From the NCBI GenBank assembly GCA_002238725.1, contig MPMX01000024.1, positions 1-59,960 of the forward strand: DNA of 59,960 nucleotides, given 5' to 3'. The translations under genes and the position numbers were made by a program. The DNA comes from Rhodospirillaceae bacterium bin65. Lineage in GTDB: Bacteria > Pseudomonadota > Alphaproteobacteria > Bin65. Below the pieces are notes generated by a model. That model was not told the origin of the DNA and made no database searches. It saw nothing but the letters and a program-made list of their open reading frames with translations. Shown here in pieces: positions 42,744 to 52,439 of the stretch. Position 1 is the stretch's first letter, and each line of letters starts with the position of its first letter.

Positions 42744-43669
42744 GGCGTTTCCGCGCGCCGGCCCACCTCTCGTCGCCGAATGTCGTCAGGCAAATCCTCG
42801 ACCAGCCCGGGCGTCCGGTAATCGATGATGCGAACGAAAGTCAGGCGGTTCCAGTTCACCAGTGGGCGCACCAGGATCGAATCGCGGCCGACGCTGTCGA
42901 CCCGCCCGACCGGAATGCCGGGCGGCAACACGCCGCCATGGCCCGAGGTGACGATCAGGGCCCCGACCGAAACGCTGACATTCGGGGGTACATAGGTCAG
43001 CCGCATGCGCCGGCCGTTGGTGCCGGTAAGCAGCGCCCGGAGGCCCGAAGCCTCAAGCCGAACCGGGATGCGGGAGTTCAGATCGGTGACCAGCAGGACG
43101 CGCGAGGCATTGCGGCCGATTTCCACGATCCGGCCGATAAATCCGTCGGCGTTGATGACCGCCATGCCGCGCCGGATCCCGTCGACCGATCCTGCACGGA
43201 CCAGAAGCGACCGGACATAGGGACCGCCGGTGTCGGAGACGACGGTCGCCGTCAGATGCCTGCCTTCGATGCGTCTGCCGGCGTTGGCGAGCGCCCGCAG
43301 CCGCTGGTTTTCCTTCTGCAGTGGGGGCATTTCCTGAAGCGCCAGGCGCAGGCGCTCGATTTCCCGCTGCAGTTCGGCGTTGCGTTCGCGCACGGTCGCG
43401 TTGGATTCGAAGGCCTCGAACCACTCGGCAGCGGCGTGGAACGGCGCCGATACGGCTTCGATGAGCGGCGCGAACAGATCGGCCACGCCCGACCGGAGTT
43501 CCCGGGTAACCGGCGATTCGATGCGGTCGATGGCGATCAGCGACCCGGCGATCAGGACCATGGCGAGGATGGCGAAACGGCGCGCCCACAGGCGCAGGGC
43601 GGCAAGCAGGCTCCCTCTGCGGAGCGGACGGCCGCGGCCCTTGGGTTGTCCTCTCCGCCTGCGCGCCAC
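42740..43669 (-). CDS. mreC: Rod shape-determining protein MreC
   Basis: The 309-residue bitopic protein has a short basic N-terminus, one membrane helix ('FAILAMVLIAGSLIAID'), a coiled coil ('NATVRERNAELQREIERLRLALQEMPPLQKENQRLRALAN') and the beta-rich periplasmic part ('LTATVVSDTGGPYVRSLLVRAGSVDGIRRGMAVINADGFIGRIVEIGRNASRVLLVTD'), all as in MreC. It links MreB and the periplasmic synthases. It follows mreB by 24 bases. Confidence 0.93.
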   Translation of the reverse strand: MARRRRGQPKGRGRPLRRGSLLAALRLWARRFAILAMVLIAGSLIAIDRIESPVTRELRSGVADLFAPLIEAVSAPFHAAAEWFEAFESNATVRERNAELQREIERLRLALQEMPPLQKENQRLRALANAGRRIEGRHLTATVVSDTGGPYVRSLLVRAGSVDGIRRGMAVINADGFIGRIVEIGRNASRVLLVTDLNSRIPVRLEASGLRALLTGTNGRRMRLTYVPPNVSVSVGALIVTSGHGGVLPPGIPVGRVDSVGRDSILVRPLVNWNRLTFVRIIDYRTPGLVEDLPDDIRRREVGRRAETP

Positions 43670-43693
43670 GCGATCCTGCCTGCCCCGCCGCCG

Positions 43694-44872
<1,179 letters not shown>

Positions 44873-45112
44873 CTAAATCGCCGGCAATTATGACAAAAAC
44901 GCGACTGCGTCGCCGGAGTGTCGGACTCTTCGTGGCGCCCCGAAATCGGCCCGTCCGCCGATTTGTCGTCAGCCCCGCAGGTACGCCGCCGCAGCGCCCT
45001 TTCCCCTGCCGGCGGAAGGGGCGTTACCGCCCAAACGGATCCAATCCCGGTTATTGCTCAAATTCGGCCGTCTCGCAAGCGGGGACTTGAGCATCCCGCA
45101 GGACGGACAGCG

Positions 45113-46186
<1,074 letters not shown>

Positions 46187-46353
46187 TTACCCGCCCGCGA
46201 CCGCCGGCGCAACGCGGCGTTCGGGCGCGAGGCATCGAACGCAGGGCGCACCGGACCGCCGAAGGGCAAAAGGCGCTTGTGCGCCGTGCGGCGGTCGGCC
46301 ACAAGTGGGGCTATTGGGGAGCGAAAGGGGTGCTTGTCAGCATTGCAGGACGG

Positions 46354-46554
46354 ATGAAGCCCAAAGCCTATATCGAAACGTCGGTCATCGCCGAGGTCCA
46401 TACGGTTCGAGACGAACACGCGGAGTGATTCGGTTACGACGTGAAAGCGATTTTCCGGAATATTCGACGATCGCAGGAAGCGCTCGGCCTCGATTGTGTC
46501 CGCTATCCCGCCCGCAGCGTCGTTGAGCAGGAGAGCGCTTCGCCGAAAGAGTAA
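46354..46554 (+). pseudogene. Remnant: PIN-protein start fused to the tail of its usual partner
   Basis: 'MKPKAYIETSVI' is the standard start of a PIN-domain toxin subfamily. In the same frame 'AEVHTVRDEHAE', a TGA (46426), then 'FGYDVKAIFRNIRRSQEALGLDCVRYPAR' matches the small protein usually encoded beside such toxins (pattern '..EVRRVRDEHAARFGYDL.AIF.D.R..Q'). The two genes seem to have been joined by a deletion, and a likely Arg codon (CGA) became TGA. The product cannot be functional. Confidence 0.6.
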
Positions 46555-46656
46555 GGCCCGGCCGCCATTGCGCGGTCAAACGCCCCTTGCGCCCCGTGCC
46601 GCGCTCGGCCACAAAAGCGGCCATGGCGGGAACGAACGAGAAGCTGGCGCAACGCC

Positions 46657-46848
46657 TTGTGGCTCTATAGCCCCGTTGAAATCTGGACATACCGCCTCGG
46701 CGGCTACCAGGTGCTCAAGAAATGGCTGTCCTACCGCGAGCGCGACATCCTGGGCCGTCCGCTGCGGCCGGAGGAAGTCCAGCACTTCACCGATACCGCG
46801 CGGCGGATTGCGGCGATAATCGCAATGAATGTCGCCGATCCCGCATGA
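46657..46848 (+). pseudogene. C-terminal remnant of a type ISP-like restriction-modification enzyme
   Basis: 'YSPVEIWTYRLGGYQVLKKWLSYRERDILGRPLRPEEVQHFTDTARRIAAIIAM' matches the C-terminal end of large fused helicase-methyltransferase restriction enzymes (type ISP/Eco57I-like), where 'GGYQVLKKWLSYRE' is typical. Only about 60 residues survive; no methyltransferase or helicase domain lies upstream. The stretch 46555-46656 holds nothing I recognise. Confidence 0.65.
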
Positions 46849-46909
46849 ATCGGTGCGCGTATCAATTTGACATCGGCCGGGCCGCACCCATGCCGATCCA
46901 TCGCCGGCA

Positions 46910-47026
46910 TTACTTCTTTTTCGGCGGCGGTGGTGGCGGCGGCGGTTTGACGGCAGTTGGCGGCTTGGGCGTAACACCTTTGTTTAGCGGTACGCCAGTC
47001 GAAGTCGGCGGTACTTTCTTGTCCAC
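46910..47026 (-). CDS. Tiny proline-rich protein, second of a tandem pair
   Basis: A GTG at 47026 opens a 38-residue frame whose second half, 'GVTPKPPTAVKPPPPPPPPKKK', nearly repeats the end of the preceding small frame (47032-47163). It starts 5 bases after that frame's stop. Synonymous differences in the Pro codons between the copies (CCG/CCA) suggest protein-level constraint, but slippage of GGC repeats is an alternative. Function is unknown. Confidence 0.45.
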   Translation of the reverse strand: MDKKVPPTSTGVPLNKGVTPKPPTAVKPPPPPPPPKKK

Positions 47027-47031
47027 GATCT

Positions 47032-47163
47032 CTATTTCCTTTTCGGCGGCGGCGGCGGCGGCGGCGGTTTAACGGCAGTTTCCGGTTTAGGCGTCACTCC
47101 GTCTTGCACAGTTCTATCGGCCGGGTGCTGCTTCGGCGATGTCGGCGTAGACTGTTCGACCAT
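47032..47163 (-). CDS. Tiny proline-rich protein, first of a tandem pair
   Basis: The 43-residue frame starts at an ATG 3 bases after the stop codon of the DUF6338-type membrane protein and reads 'MVEQSTPTSPKQHPADRTVQ', then ends in eight prolines and KRK. It is probably translated together with that membrane protein. A near copy of its tail is encoded just downstream. No family is recognised; the eight-Pro/basic end is reminiscent of polyproline ligands. Confidence 0.5.
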   Translation of the reverse strand: MVEQSTPTSPKQHPADRTVQDGVTPKPETAVKPPPPPPPPKRK

Positions 47164-47166
47164 GAC

Positions 47167-47778
47167 TTACTCCGTGCGCTGGCTGTCGAGGTTCGAAGGC
47201 AGGAATTCTATCATTTCGACTTCCGATGCGGGTACCAGAATATGTGATACACCCTCCAATTGTCGGCGTTCTTCGTCGCCCAACCATTCACAGTCCTCGA
47301 TAAGGAAATGCTGATCGTCGGGTCGGCTAGGCCATTCGCGAGGCCATCCATATAATCGACGTTCTCCCCGTAGGTGCAAAACAACAAAACAGTTTCTGTG
47401 GAATGCAAAGGCTGAATACTGCGCCGATTGGTACGAACTTTGTCTTGTGACATTGAGTCTGCGAAGCCGTTTATGAAGCAAGTCATTGTTCCAAGCATAA
47501 GCAGAAAATAATCCAAGTATTATTGATACAGTAACTAAAAACGTTATTTGCCAGGTTTCATTCTGTAGAATATTCAATTCTACGGCGTTGAGTGACAAAC
47601 CAATAAACCGAGCAATAACATGGACGATAATTGTAAAGACAAAGGCTCTGACTATTGTGTCGATACCGCTAGGCTTGGGATTTGAAATCAATGAATGAAA
47701 TACGCCCGCCGCCACGAAGCCGGGCAGCAGAAATATCAATACGCTCACCGCTTCATTTGAAGCCCAACTTACGTTCAT
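47167..47778 (-). CDS. DUF6338-type membrane protein
   Basis: The 203-residue protein has three N-terminal membrane helices ('EAVSVLIFLLPGFVAAGVFHSLI', 'IVRAFVFTIIVHVIARFIGL', 'ITFLVTVSIILGLFSAYAW') and a cytoplasmic domain with 'RRLYGWPREWPSRPDDQHFLIEDCEWLGDEERRQLEGVSHILVPASEVEMIEFLPS'. This 'YGWP.EWP..P..GHFLIEDP.WL' pattern is that of DUF6338 proteins of unknown role. The gene is markedly AT-richer than its surroundings, a sign of horizontal transfer, and is followed by two tiny proline-rich frames. Confidence 0.8.
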   Translation of the reverse strand: MNVSWASNEAVSVLIFLLPGFVAAGVFHSLISNPKPSGIDTIVRAFVFTIIVHVIARFIGLSLNAVELNILQNETWQITFLVTVSIILGLFSAYAWNNDLLHKRLRRLNVTRQSSYQSAQYSAFAFHRNCFVVLHLRGERRLYGWPREWPSRPDDQHFLIEDCEWLGDEERRQLEGVSHILVPASEVEMIEFLPSNLDSQRTE

Positions 47779-47937
47779 TGCATTGGTCCGGAAAGTGCAT
47801 GATTTGTTCTATTCAAATATATCGACTTGCTTCATGTCGTCAACCCCCGCCTTTTCCGCCGAAAATGGACGCTGCGGGTATGTCGTAAGTATCGCGGGGC
47901 AGCCAAACTTGCTGATCCAGCAGCCCCCCATCCTCCA

Positions 47938-48045
47938 CCCCCGGCTGATCGCGGCCGCGCCGGTGCAGGCGGCCTCGACGGGGCCGAGAGGCTTCATCGG
48001 GCCGATAAAGCGGCCGAACTTGTCGGACCGGCCGTCGATCCGGAA
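47938..48045 (-). pseudogene. Degenerate second copy of the ilvH 3' end
   Basis: On the minus strand this encodes 'FRIDGRSDKFGRFIGP', 'MKPLGPVEAACTGAAAISRG', which matches the end of IlvH (50045-50542) at 26 of 36 positions. No start or ACT domain lies upstream; similarity begins about 25 bases after the mazF stop codon and ends where ilvH ends. It marks the far end of an islet inserted at the 3' end of ilvH. Confidence 0.75.
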
Positions 48046-48075
48046 CGCGCTGAAGTTCGCCCCGTGGGTCGGCAG

Positions 48076-48402
48076 TTACGACACGATGCCGAGGAAGAGG
48101 GCGAGCGCCCGGTTGACCCGGATCAGGTCGGCATCGCCGAGACGGCCGAACGGGATGCCGAGCTTCTCCGCGCGAATGGACATGGCCTTGTCGAGCATCG
48201 CGAAGGAGGTTTCGCGCAGGCCGTTATCCGCCGAGGGCTCGACCGGGATACGGAAGAGAGGCGCCGGCGTTACGGTCGAGGTTACGGGCAGGACGGTGAC
48301 CGTGGCGTGGCCGGCGAAGAGATCGGACTGGATGACCAGCGCGGGGCGGGGCTTGCCGAAATCGCCGGGCAGGGCAACGGTGACGAGGTCGCCGCGCCTC
48401 AC
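48076..48402 (-). CDS. MazF/PemK-like endoribonuclease toxin
   Basis: The 108-residue protein has the CcdB/PemK fold pattern: 'VRRGDLVTVALPGDFGKPRPALVIQSDLF' with the RGD..V and KPRPALVIQ segments, 'TVTVLPVTSTVTPAPLFRIPVEPS' and 'SFAMLDKAMSIRAEKLGIPFGRLGDADLIRVNRALALFLG'. MazF-type toxins cut mRNA. The GTG start overlaps the antitoxin stop (GTGA), which fixes it against a longer frame to 48501. Confidence 0.88.
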   Translation of the reverse strand: MRRGDLVTVALPGDFGKPRPALVIQSDLFAGHATVTVLPVTSTVTPAPLFRIPVEPSADNGLRETSFAMLDKAMSIRAEKLGIPFGRLGDADLIRVNRALALFLGIVS

Positions 48403-48620
48403 TCCCAGCTGCCGGCGTCTTCGAACGCGGCGTCGAGGAAACCCGCAAGCTCGGCGTCGGCGCGGTCGGACGCGGCGGCCAGGGCGGTCTGGCGGCGGCA
48501 CTCCTCGGCAAAGCCCGGCGCGCGGGTGTCCCGGACCCAGATTTGCGCAGGACGCAGGCCGGCAGCCCGGAGGGATTCCCGGTGCTTGCGGACGCGTCGC
48601 GCGACGGAACGGTCGGACAT
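48399..48620 (-). CDS. MazE-like antitoxin (DUF3018 family)
   Basis: The 73-residue protein matches DUF3018 antitoxins found upstream of MazF-like toxins: 'VARRVRKHRESLRAAGLRPAQIWVRDTRAPGFAEECRRQTALAAASDRADAELAGFLDAAFEDAGSWE'. The N-terminal part binds DNA and the acidic tail the toxin. A perfect 14-bp palindrome lies 23 bases upstream of the start, a likely self-repression site. Confidence 0.87.
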   Translation of the reverse strand: MSDRSVARRVRKHRESLRAAGLRPAQIWVRDTRAPGFAEECRRQTALAAASDRADAELAGFLDAAFEDAGSWE

Positions 48621-48643
48621 GGTTTCGGCCTCTGGCGCTTATT

Positions 48644-48657
48644 CGTTACATGTAACG
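48644..48657. promoter_or_regulatory. Palindromic operator upstream of the MazEF-like pair
   Basis: CGTTACATGTAACG is a perfect 14-bp palindrome 23 bases before the antitoxin start. Its position fits an operator at which the antitoxin or toxin-antitoxin complex represses the pair; this is inference from toxin-antitoxin biology. Confidence 0.65.
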
Positions 48658-49035
48658 CCCAAGATAGGCGAAGGCAAGCAGCCAGGCCGCCGGTTCGCCG
48701 CCGCCCTGAACTCCCTGCTTTCCCCGGCCGATCGCCACCGCGCCGGTGCGCCCGGAGATCGCCGCCCCTGCCGTCCCCGCCTGCCGTTCCCGCCACCGTG
48801 AGCGGGCGCAACATGGCGGGCGACGAATTCGCGGTGACGGCGGGCAGGGGATTCCGCCCCGCGCCCGAAATCACGCGGAGACGGCGCAATTCGGCTTGAC
48901 AATCGATAAAGAACAATATATGAACAAATGACGCCCGTCGCGCGGAAAGCGCCTGTCGGCCTGGACAGTTGCCGCAGCGCGGCAAGGCCGGCGCCGGCTT
49001 TCCCCGGCCGCCGCCCGGCCCGGCATGACGGATCA

Positions 49036-49296
49036 TGACATTTCATGACACTTGCGAACGCTCGACTCCGCCATTCCGACCGATCGAACCCGTCCCGTCA
49101 TCCCGACCGACCGACAGGGAGGGGAGGGATCCCGGTGCAGCCTGTCCGACAGGAATCCGAGTCCTGCGGCGGGCTTCCTCCCCTTCGACTTCGCTCAGGG
49201 CAGGCTGCTTCGCCCCGGAACAGGCCCGAGGCTCCGGTCGGAATGACGGGAGGGGCCGGAGCGGATGCCGGGGGCGGGCCGTGACATTTCATGACA
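49036..49296. repeat. MITE-like repeat bounded by a 15-bp direct repeat
   Basis: TGACATTTCATGACA occurs at 49036 and 49282. Between them lie inverted arms CTCCGCCATTCCGACCG (about 49065) and CGGTCGGAATGACGGGAG (about 49235), and a stretch similar to the repeat near 2250 (GCTCAGGGCAGGCT). Extra TCATGAC units flank each direct repeat. No gene is supported from 48660 to 49396; the region looks like a non-coding repeat insertion between two toxin-antitoxin pairs. Confidence 0.6.
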
Positions 49297-49353
49297 GATC
49301 ATGACGTGTCCTGACATACCGCAGCCTTACCGTCTTCCTGAGCGGCCTACTCT

Positions 49354-49388
49354 GTCGTTCTTGACGACAGTGTAGCCCAGCGCTACAT
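49354..49388. promoter_or_regulatory. Two inverted repeats upstream of the RelE-like toxin
   Basis: TGTCGT-TCTTG-ACGACA (49354-49370) and TGTAGC-CCAGC-GCTACA (49372-49388) are perfect 6-bp inverted repeats, each with a 5-base spacer, set 18 bases apart and ending 8 bases before the toxin GTG. They are probable binding sites for the Xre antitoxin or the toxin-antitoxin complex. Confidence 0.65.
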
Positions 49389-49396
49389 CTATTTCC

Positions 49397-49651
49397 GTGA
49401 AGGAAATCGCCTACAGCCGCACGGCGTTGAAGGCATTGACCCGGATGCCGCGCAATACGGCCCAACGAATCAGGGATAAAATTCGGGCCTTTGCCGACAA
49501 TCCGTCGTCCCAGGCCAACAACGTCACGAGACTGAAAGGCGATGACGGGCCGGTGCGCCTCCGGGTCGGCGACTGGCGCGTGGCGATGCGGGACGAAAGC
49601 GTGTTGCAGGTCTTGACCGTCGCCGGCCGGGGCAGCGTGTACAGGGGGTGA
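49397..49651 (+). CDS. RelE/ParE-type toxin
   Basis: The 84-residue protein has the RelE-fold pattern: 'IAYSRTALKALTRMPRNTAQRIRDKIRAFADNPSSQANNVTRLKGDDGPVRLRVGDWRVAMRDESVLQVLTVAGRGSVYRG', with 'RLRVGDWRV' and 'V.GRGSVYR' matching the catalytic strands of RelE mRNA interferases. The GTG start is close behind two inverted repeats. It precedes its antitoxin gene, as in HigBA-type order. Confidence 0.88.
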   Translation: MKEIAYSRTALKALTRMPRNTAQRIRDKIRAFADNPSSQANNVTRLKGDDGPVRLRVGDWRVAMRDESVLQVLTVAGRGSVYRG

Positions 49652-49656
49652 GGCGC

Positions 49657-50004
49657 ATGGACGATACCGTGACGATTCCGAGGGCCGAATACGAGCGTCT
49701 GCGGGCTGCGGACGACGAGCTCTCGGATTTTCGGGCGGCGCTGGCCGTCGAGGCGCGGATCGCCGCCGGGACGGAAGAACTCGTGCCTGCGCAGGTCGCC
49801 GACCGGCTGATTGACGGCGAGGCGGCGCTCAGGGTGTGGCGCGAGCATCGCGGGATGTCGCAATCCGCGCTTGCCCGGGCGTCGGGCGTGAGCCGGGTGC
49901 AGATCGTCGACATCGAGGCCGGGCGCAACACCGGATCGGTCCGCACCCTGCGCCGGCTGGCCGAAACCCTGAACATCGCCGTGGACGACCTGATCCCGGA
50001 ATGA
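49657..50004 (+). CDS. Xre-type helix-turn-helix antitoxin
   Basis: The protein (115 residues from the ATG at 49657; a GTG at 49648 overlaps the toxin stop and is an alternative) has an N-terminal Phd-like stretch ('TVTIPRAEYERLRAADDELSDFRAALAVEARIAAGTEELVPAQVADRLIDGEAALRVWREHRG') and a C-terminal Xre helix-turn-helix ('MSQSALARASGVSRVQIVDIEAGRNTGSVRTLRRLAETLNIAVDDLIPE'). It would neutralise the RelE-like toxin and repress the pair. It is convergent with ilvH, 40 bases away. Confidence 0.87.
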   Translation: MDDTVTIPRAEYERLRAADDELSDFRAALAVEARIAAGTEELVPAQVADRLIDGEAALRVWREHRGMSQSALARASGVSRVQIVDIEAGRNTGSVRTLRRLAETLNIAVDDLIPE

Positions 50005-50044
50005 CCGGTCAGCCTGCGGCCGCCGCGCCGGCCTTTCCGCCCCG

Positions 50045-50542
50045 CTACACCCCCTCCTTCCCGCGGCTGATCGCGACGGCGCCTGTGCGGGCGACCTCGA
50101 CGAGGCCGAGGGGTTTCATCAGCTCGATGAAGCGGCCGATCTTCTCGGACTGGCCGTCGAGCCGGAAGATGAAGGATTCGAGCGTCGTATCGTCGACCTT
50201 GGCGCCGAAGATGTCGGCGATGCGCAGGGCCTCGACCCGCTTGTCGCCCTGGCCGGCGACCTTGAGCAGGGCCAGCTCGGTCTCGACATGGGGGCCCTCC
50301 TCGGTCAGGTCGTGGACCGAATGGACCGGCACCAGCCGGTCGAGCTGGTTCTTGATCTGCTCGATGATCATCGGCGTGCCGATGGTGACGACGTTGATGC
50401 GCGACAGGCCGGCCTCGGCGTCGACCTCGGAAACGGTCAGGCTTTCGATATTGTAGCCGCGGCCGGAGAACAGGCCGATGACCCGGGCGAGCACGCCGGG
50501 TTCGTTGTCCACCAGCACGGCGATCACATGCCGTTCGGTCAT
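50045..50542 (-). CDS. ilvH: Acetolactate synthase small (regulatory) subunit
   Basis: The 165-residue protein has an N-terminal ACT domain ('HVIAVLVDNEPGVLARVIGLFSGRGYNIESLTVSEVDAEAGLSRINVVTIG') that binds valine, and the conserved C-terminal domain ending 'MKPLGLVEVARTGAVAISRG'. It activates and gives feedback control to IlvB. I chose the ATG at 50542 with AGGTGA 5 bases upstream; an ATG at 50557 adds five residues. It follows ilvB by about 50 bases. A degenerate copy of its 3' end lies at 47938-48045. Confidence 0.93.
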   Translation of the reverse strand: MTERHVIAVLVDNEPGVLARVIGLFSGRGYNIESLTVSEVDAEAGLSRINVVTIGTPMIIEQIKNQLDRLVPVHSVHDLTEEGPHVETELALLKVAGQGDKRVEALRIADIFGAKVDDTTLESFIFRLDGQSEKIGRFIELMKPLGLVEVARTGAVAISRGKEGV

Positions 50543-50591
50543 CGCTTCACCTGCCATCGAATGTTGTTGTTCTTACGGTCGGGGCAGGAGC

Positions 50592-52352
50592 CTAGACCAG
50601 CACCATGCCTTCTTCGGAAATTGGTTCGGCGGCCTGGTCGTCGGGGCCGAGCAGCATCTTGTGGTGCGCCGCGCCGGACGGGATCATCGGGAAGCAGTTC
50701 TCCGCCTTGTCGACCAGGATATCGGCGATCACCGGCTTGTCGACGGCGATCATCTCCTCGATTACGCCATCGACTTCCGCCGGCTTCTCGGCGCGCAGGC
50801 CGACCGCGCCGAAACTCTCCGCCAGCTTCACGAAATCGGGCAGCGAGGCCATGTAGCTTTCCGAATAGCGGCCGCCGTGCAGCAGTTCCTGCCACTGCCG
50901 GACCATGCCCATATATTCGTTGTTGAGGATGAAGATCTTCACGGGCAGGCGGTATTGCGCCACCGTGCTCATCTCCTGGATGTTCATCAGGACGGAGGCT
51001 TCGCCGGCGACGTCGATCACCAGCGCATCGGGGTGCGCCACCTGCACGCCCATCGCCGCCGGCAGCCCGTAGCCCATGGTGCCGAGGCCGCCGGAGGTCA
51101 TCCAGTGGTTCGGCTTCTCGAAGGGCAGGAACTGCGCCGCCCACATCTGGTGCTGGCCGACCTCCGTGGTGACGAAGAGATCGTCGCGGCCCCTGGTCAG
51201 CTCGCGCAGGCGCTCCAGCGCGTATTGCGGTTTGATCAGCGTGTCCGACGCTTTGTATTTCAGGCAGTCCCGGGCGCGCCATTCGTCGATCTGCGCCCAC
51301 CAGGCGTCGAGCTTTTTCCGGTCGGCGCGATACTGCCGGGCCTTCCAGACCTTGGTCAGATCCTCCAGCACATGGGCCGCGTCGCCGATCACCGGAATGT
51401 CGGCCCGGACATTCTTGTTGATCGATGACGGGTCGATATCGACATGGATCTTGGTCGAGTGGGGCGCGAACTCGTCCAGCTTGCCGGTCACCCGGTCGTC
51501 GAAGCGGGCGCCGACATTGATCATGAGATCGCAATGGTGCATGGCGAGATTGCTCTCGTAGGTGCCATGCATGCCGACCATGCCGAGGAACTGTTTGCTG
51601 GAGGCGGGCAGGGCGCCCAGGCCCATCAGGGTGAGCGTGCAGGGAAACCCGGTAAGCTTGACCAGTTCGGTCAGCAAGTGGGACGCCTTCGGACCGGCGT
51701 TGACGACGCCGCCGCCGCAGTAGAACAGCGGACGCTCGGCCTGCGCCATCGCTGCGGCGGCTTTCTCGATCTGGTCGATATCGCCTTTCTTGCGCGGCCT
51801 GTACGACCGGTGGCCGTTGACCGACGGCGGCGTGTAGGTGCCCGGCCCCTGCAGGATATCTTTGGGCAGGTCGATCACGACCGGCCCCGGCCGGCCGCTG
51901 CGCGCGACGTAGAAGGCCTCGTGGACGGTCTGCGCAAGGCCGGCGATGTCCTTCACCAGATAGTTGTGCTTGGTGCAGGGTCGGGTAATGCCGGTGGTGT
52001 CCGCCTCCTGGAAGGCGTCGTTGCCGATCAGATGGGTCGGCACCTGGCCGGTCAGGCAGATCACGGGCACGGAATCCATCAATGCGTCGGTCAGGCCGGT
52101 GACGGCGTTGGTCGCGCCGGGGCCGGACGTCACCAGCACGACGCCGACCTTGCCGGTCGAGCGCGCGTAGCCTTCGGCGGCATGGACCGCGCCGCCCTCC
52201 TGGCGGACCAGGATATGACGGATCGAATTCTGCTTGTGCAGGGCGTCGTAGATCGGCAGCACGGCGCCGCCGGGGTAGCCGAAAATCGTGTCGACGCCCT
52301 GGTCCACCAGCGCGCGCAGGACGATTTCCGAACCTGTCATCTCTTGCGACAT
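50592..52352 (-). CDS. ilvB: Acetolactate synthase large (catalytic) subunit
   Basis: The 586-residue thiamine diphosphate enzyme makes acetolactate and acetohydroxybutyrate, the first step of branched-chain amino acid synthesis. The catalytic Glu lies in 'HILVRQEGGAVHAAEGYAR', the FAD domain around 'MVGMHGTYESNLAMHHCDLMINVGARFDDRVTGKLDEF', and the TPP/Mg motif reads 'DVAGEASVLMNIQEMSTVAQYRLPVKIFILNNEYMGMVRQW', the alphaproteobacterial form of GDG...N. GGGAGA precedes the ATG at 52352. Hairpins in the leader may regulate it. Confidence 0.95.
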   Translation of the reverse strand: MSQEMTGSEIVLRALVDQGVDTIFGYPGGAVLPIYDALHKQNSIRHILVRQEGGAVHAAEGYARSTGKVGVVLVTSGPGATNAVTGLTDALMDSVPVICLTGQVPTHLIGNDAFQEADTTGITRPCTKHNYLVKDIAGLAQTVHEAFYVARSGRPGPVVIDLPKDILQGPGTYTPPSVNGHRSYRPRKKGDIDQIEKAAAAMAQAERPLFYCGGGVVNAGPKASHLLTELVKLTGFPCTLTLMGLGALPASSKQFLGMVGMHGTYESNLAMHHCDLMINVGARFDDRVTGKLDEFAPHSTKIHVDIDPSSINKNVRADIPVIGDAAHVLEDLTKVWKARQYRADRKKLDAWWAQIDEWRARDCLKYKASDTLIKPQYALERLRELTRGRDDLFVTTEVGQHQMWAAQFLPFEKPNHWMTSGGLGTMGYGLPAAMGVQVAHPDALVIDVAGEASVLMNIQEMSTVAQYRLPVKIFILNNEYMGMVRQWQELLHGGRYSESYMASLPDFVKLAESFGAVGLRAEKPAEVDGVIEEMIAVDKPVIADILVDKAENCFPMIPSGAAHHKMLLGPDDQAAEPISEEGMVLV

Positions 52353-52412
52353 CGATCCGTCTCCCGGCCCGGCCGGTTGCCATACCGGGCTGTGGCGAAA
52401 CCCGCCCAAAGC

Positions 52413-52439
52413 AAAAAAACGCCGCCCGCGTCGGCGGCG
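52413..52439 (-). terminator. Terminator between miaA and ilvB, possible attenuator of ilvB
   Basis: On the minus strand a 7-bp GC stem (CGCCGCC / GGCGGCG) is followed by seven T residues. Two more hairpins lie upstream of it: GCCTG-AG-CAGGC (52443-52454) and ATCCCGC/GCGGGAT (52461-52480). It could end miaA or act as an attenuator in the ilvB leader; a clear leader peptide rich in Leu, Ile or Val is not evident. Confidence 0.75.

Noticed and set aside
46190..46620. Apparent similarity between 46260-46310 and 46575-46620 (both with TCGGCCACAA)
   Set aside because: Too short and gapped to call a repeat by eye.
46910..47075. GGC-repeat tracts read as a simple microsatellite
   Set aside because: Kept as coding candidates because both end in frame with stop codons and basic tails after conserved leaders, though slippage remains possible.
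48399..48501. Longer MazF-like frame starting at 48501
   Set aside because: The extension is an Arg-rich shadow of the antitoxin gene; the GTG at 48402 overlaps the antitoxin stop and begins at the family start.
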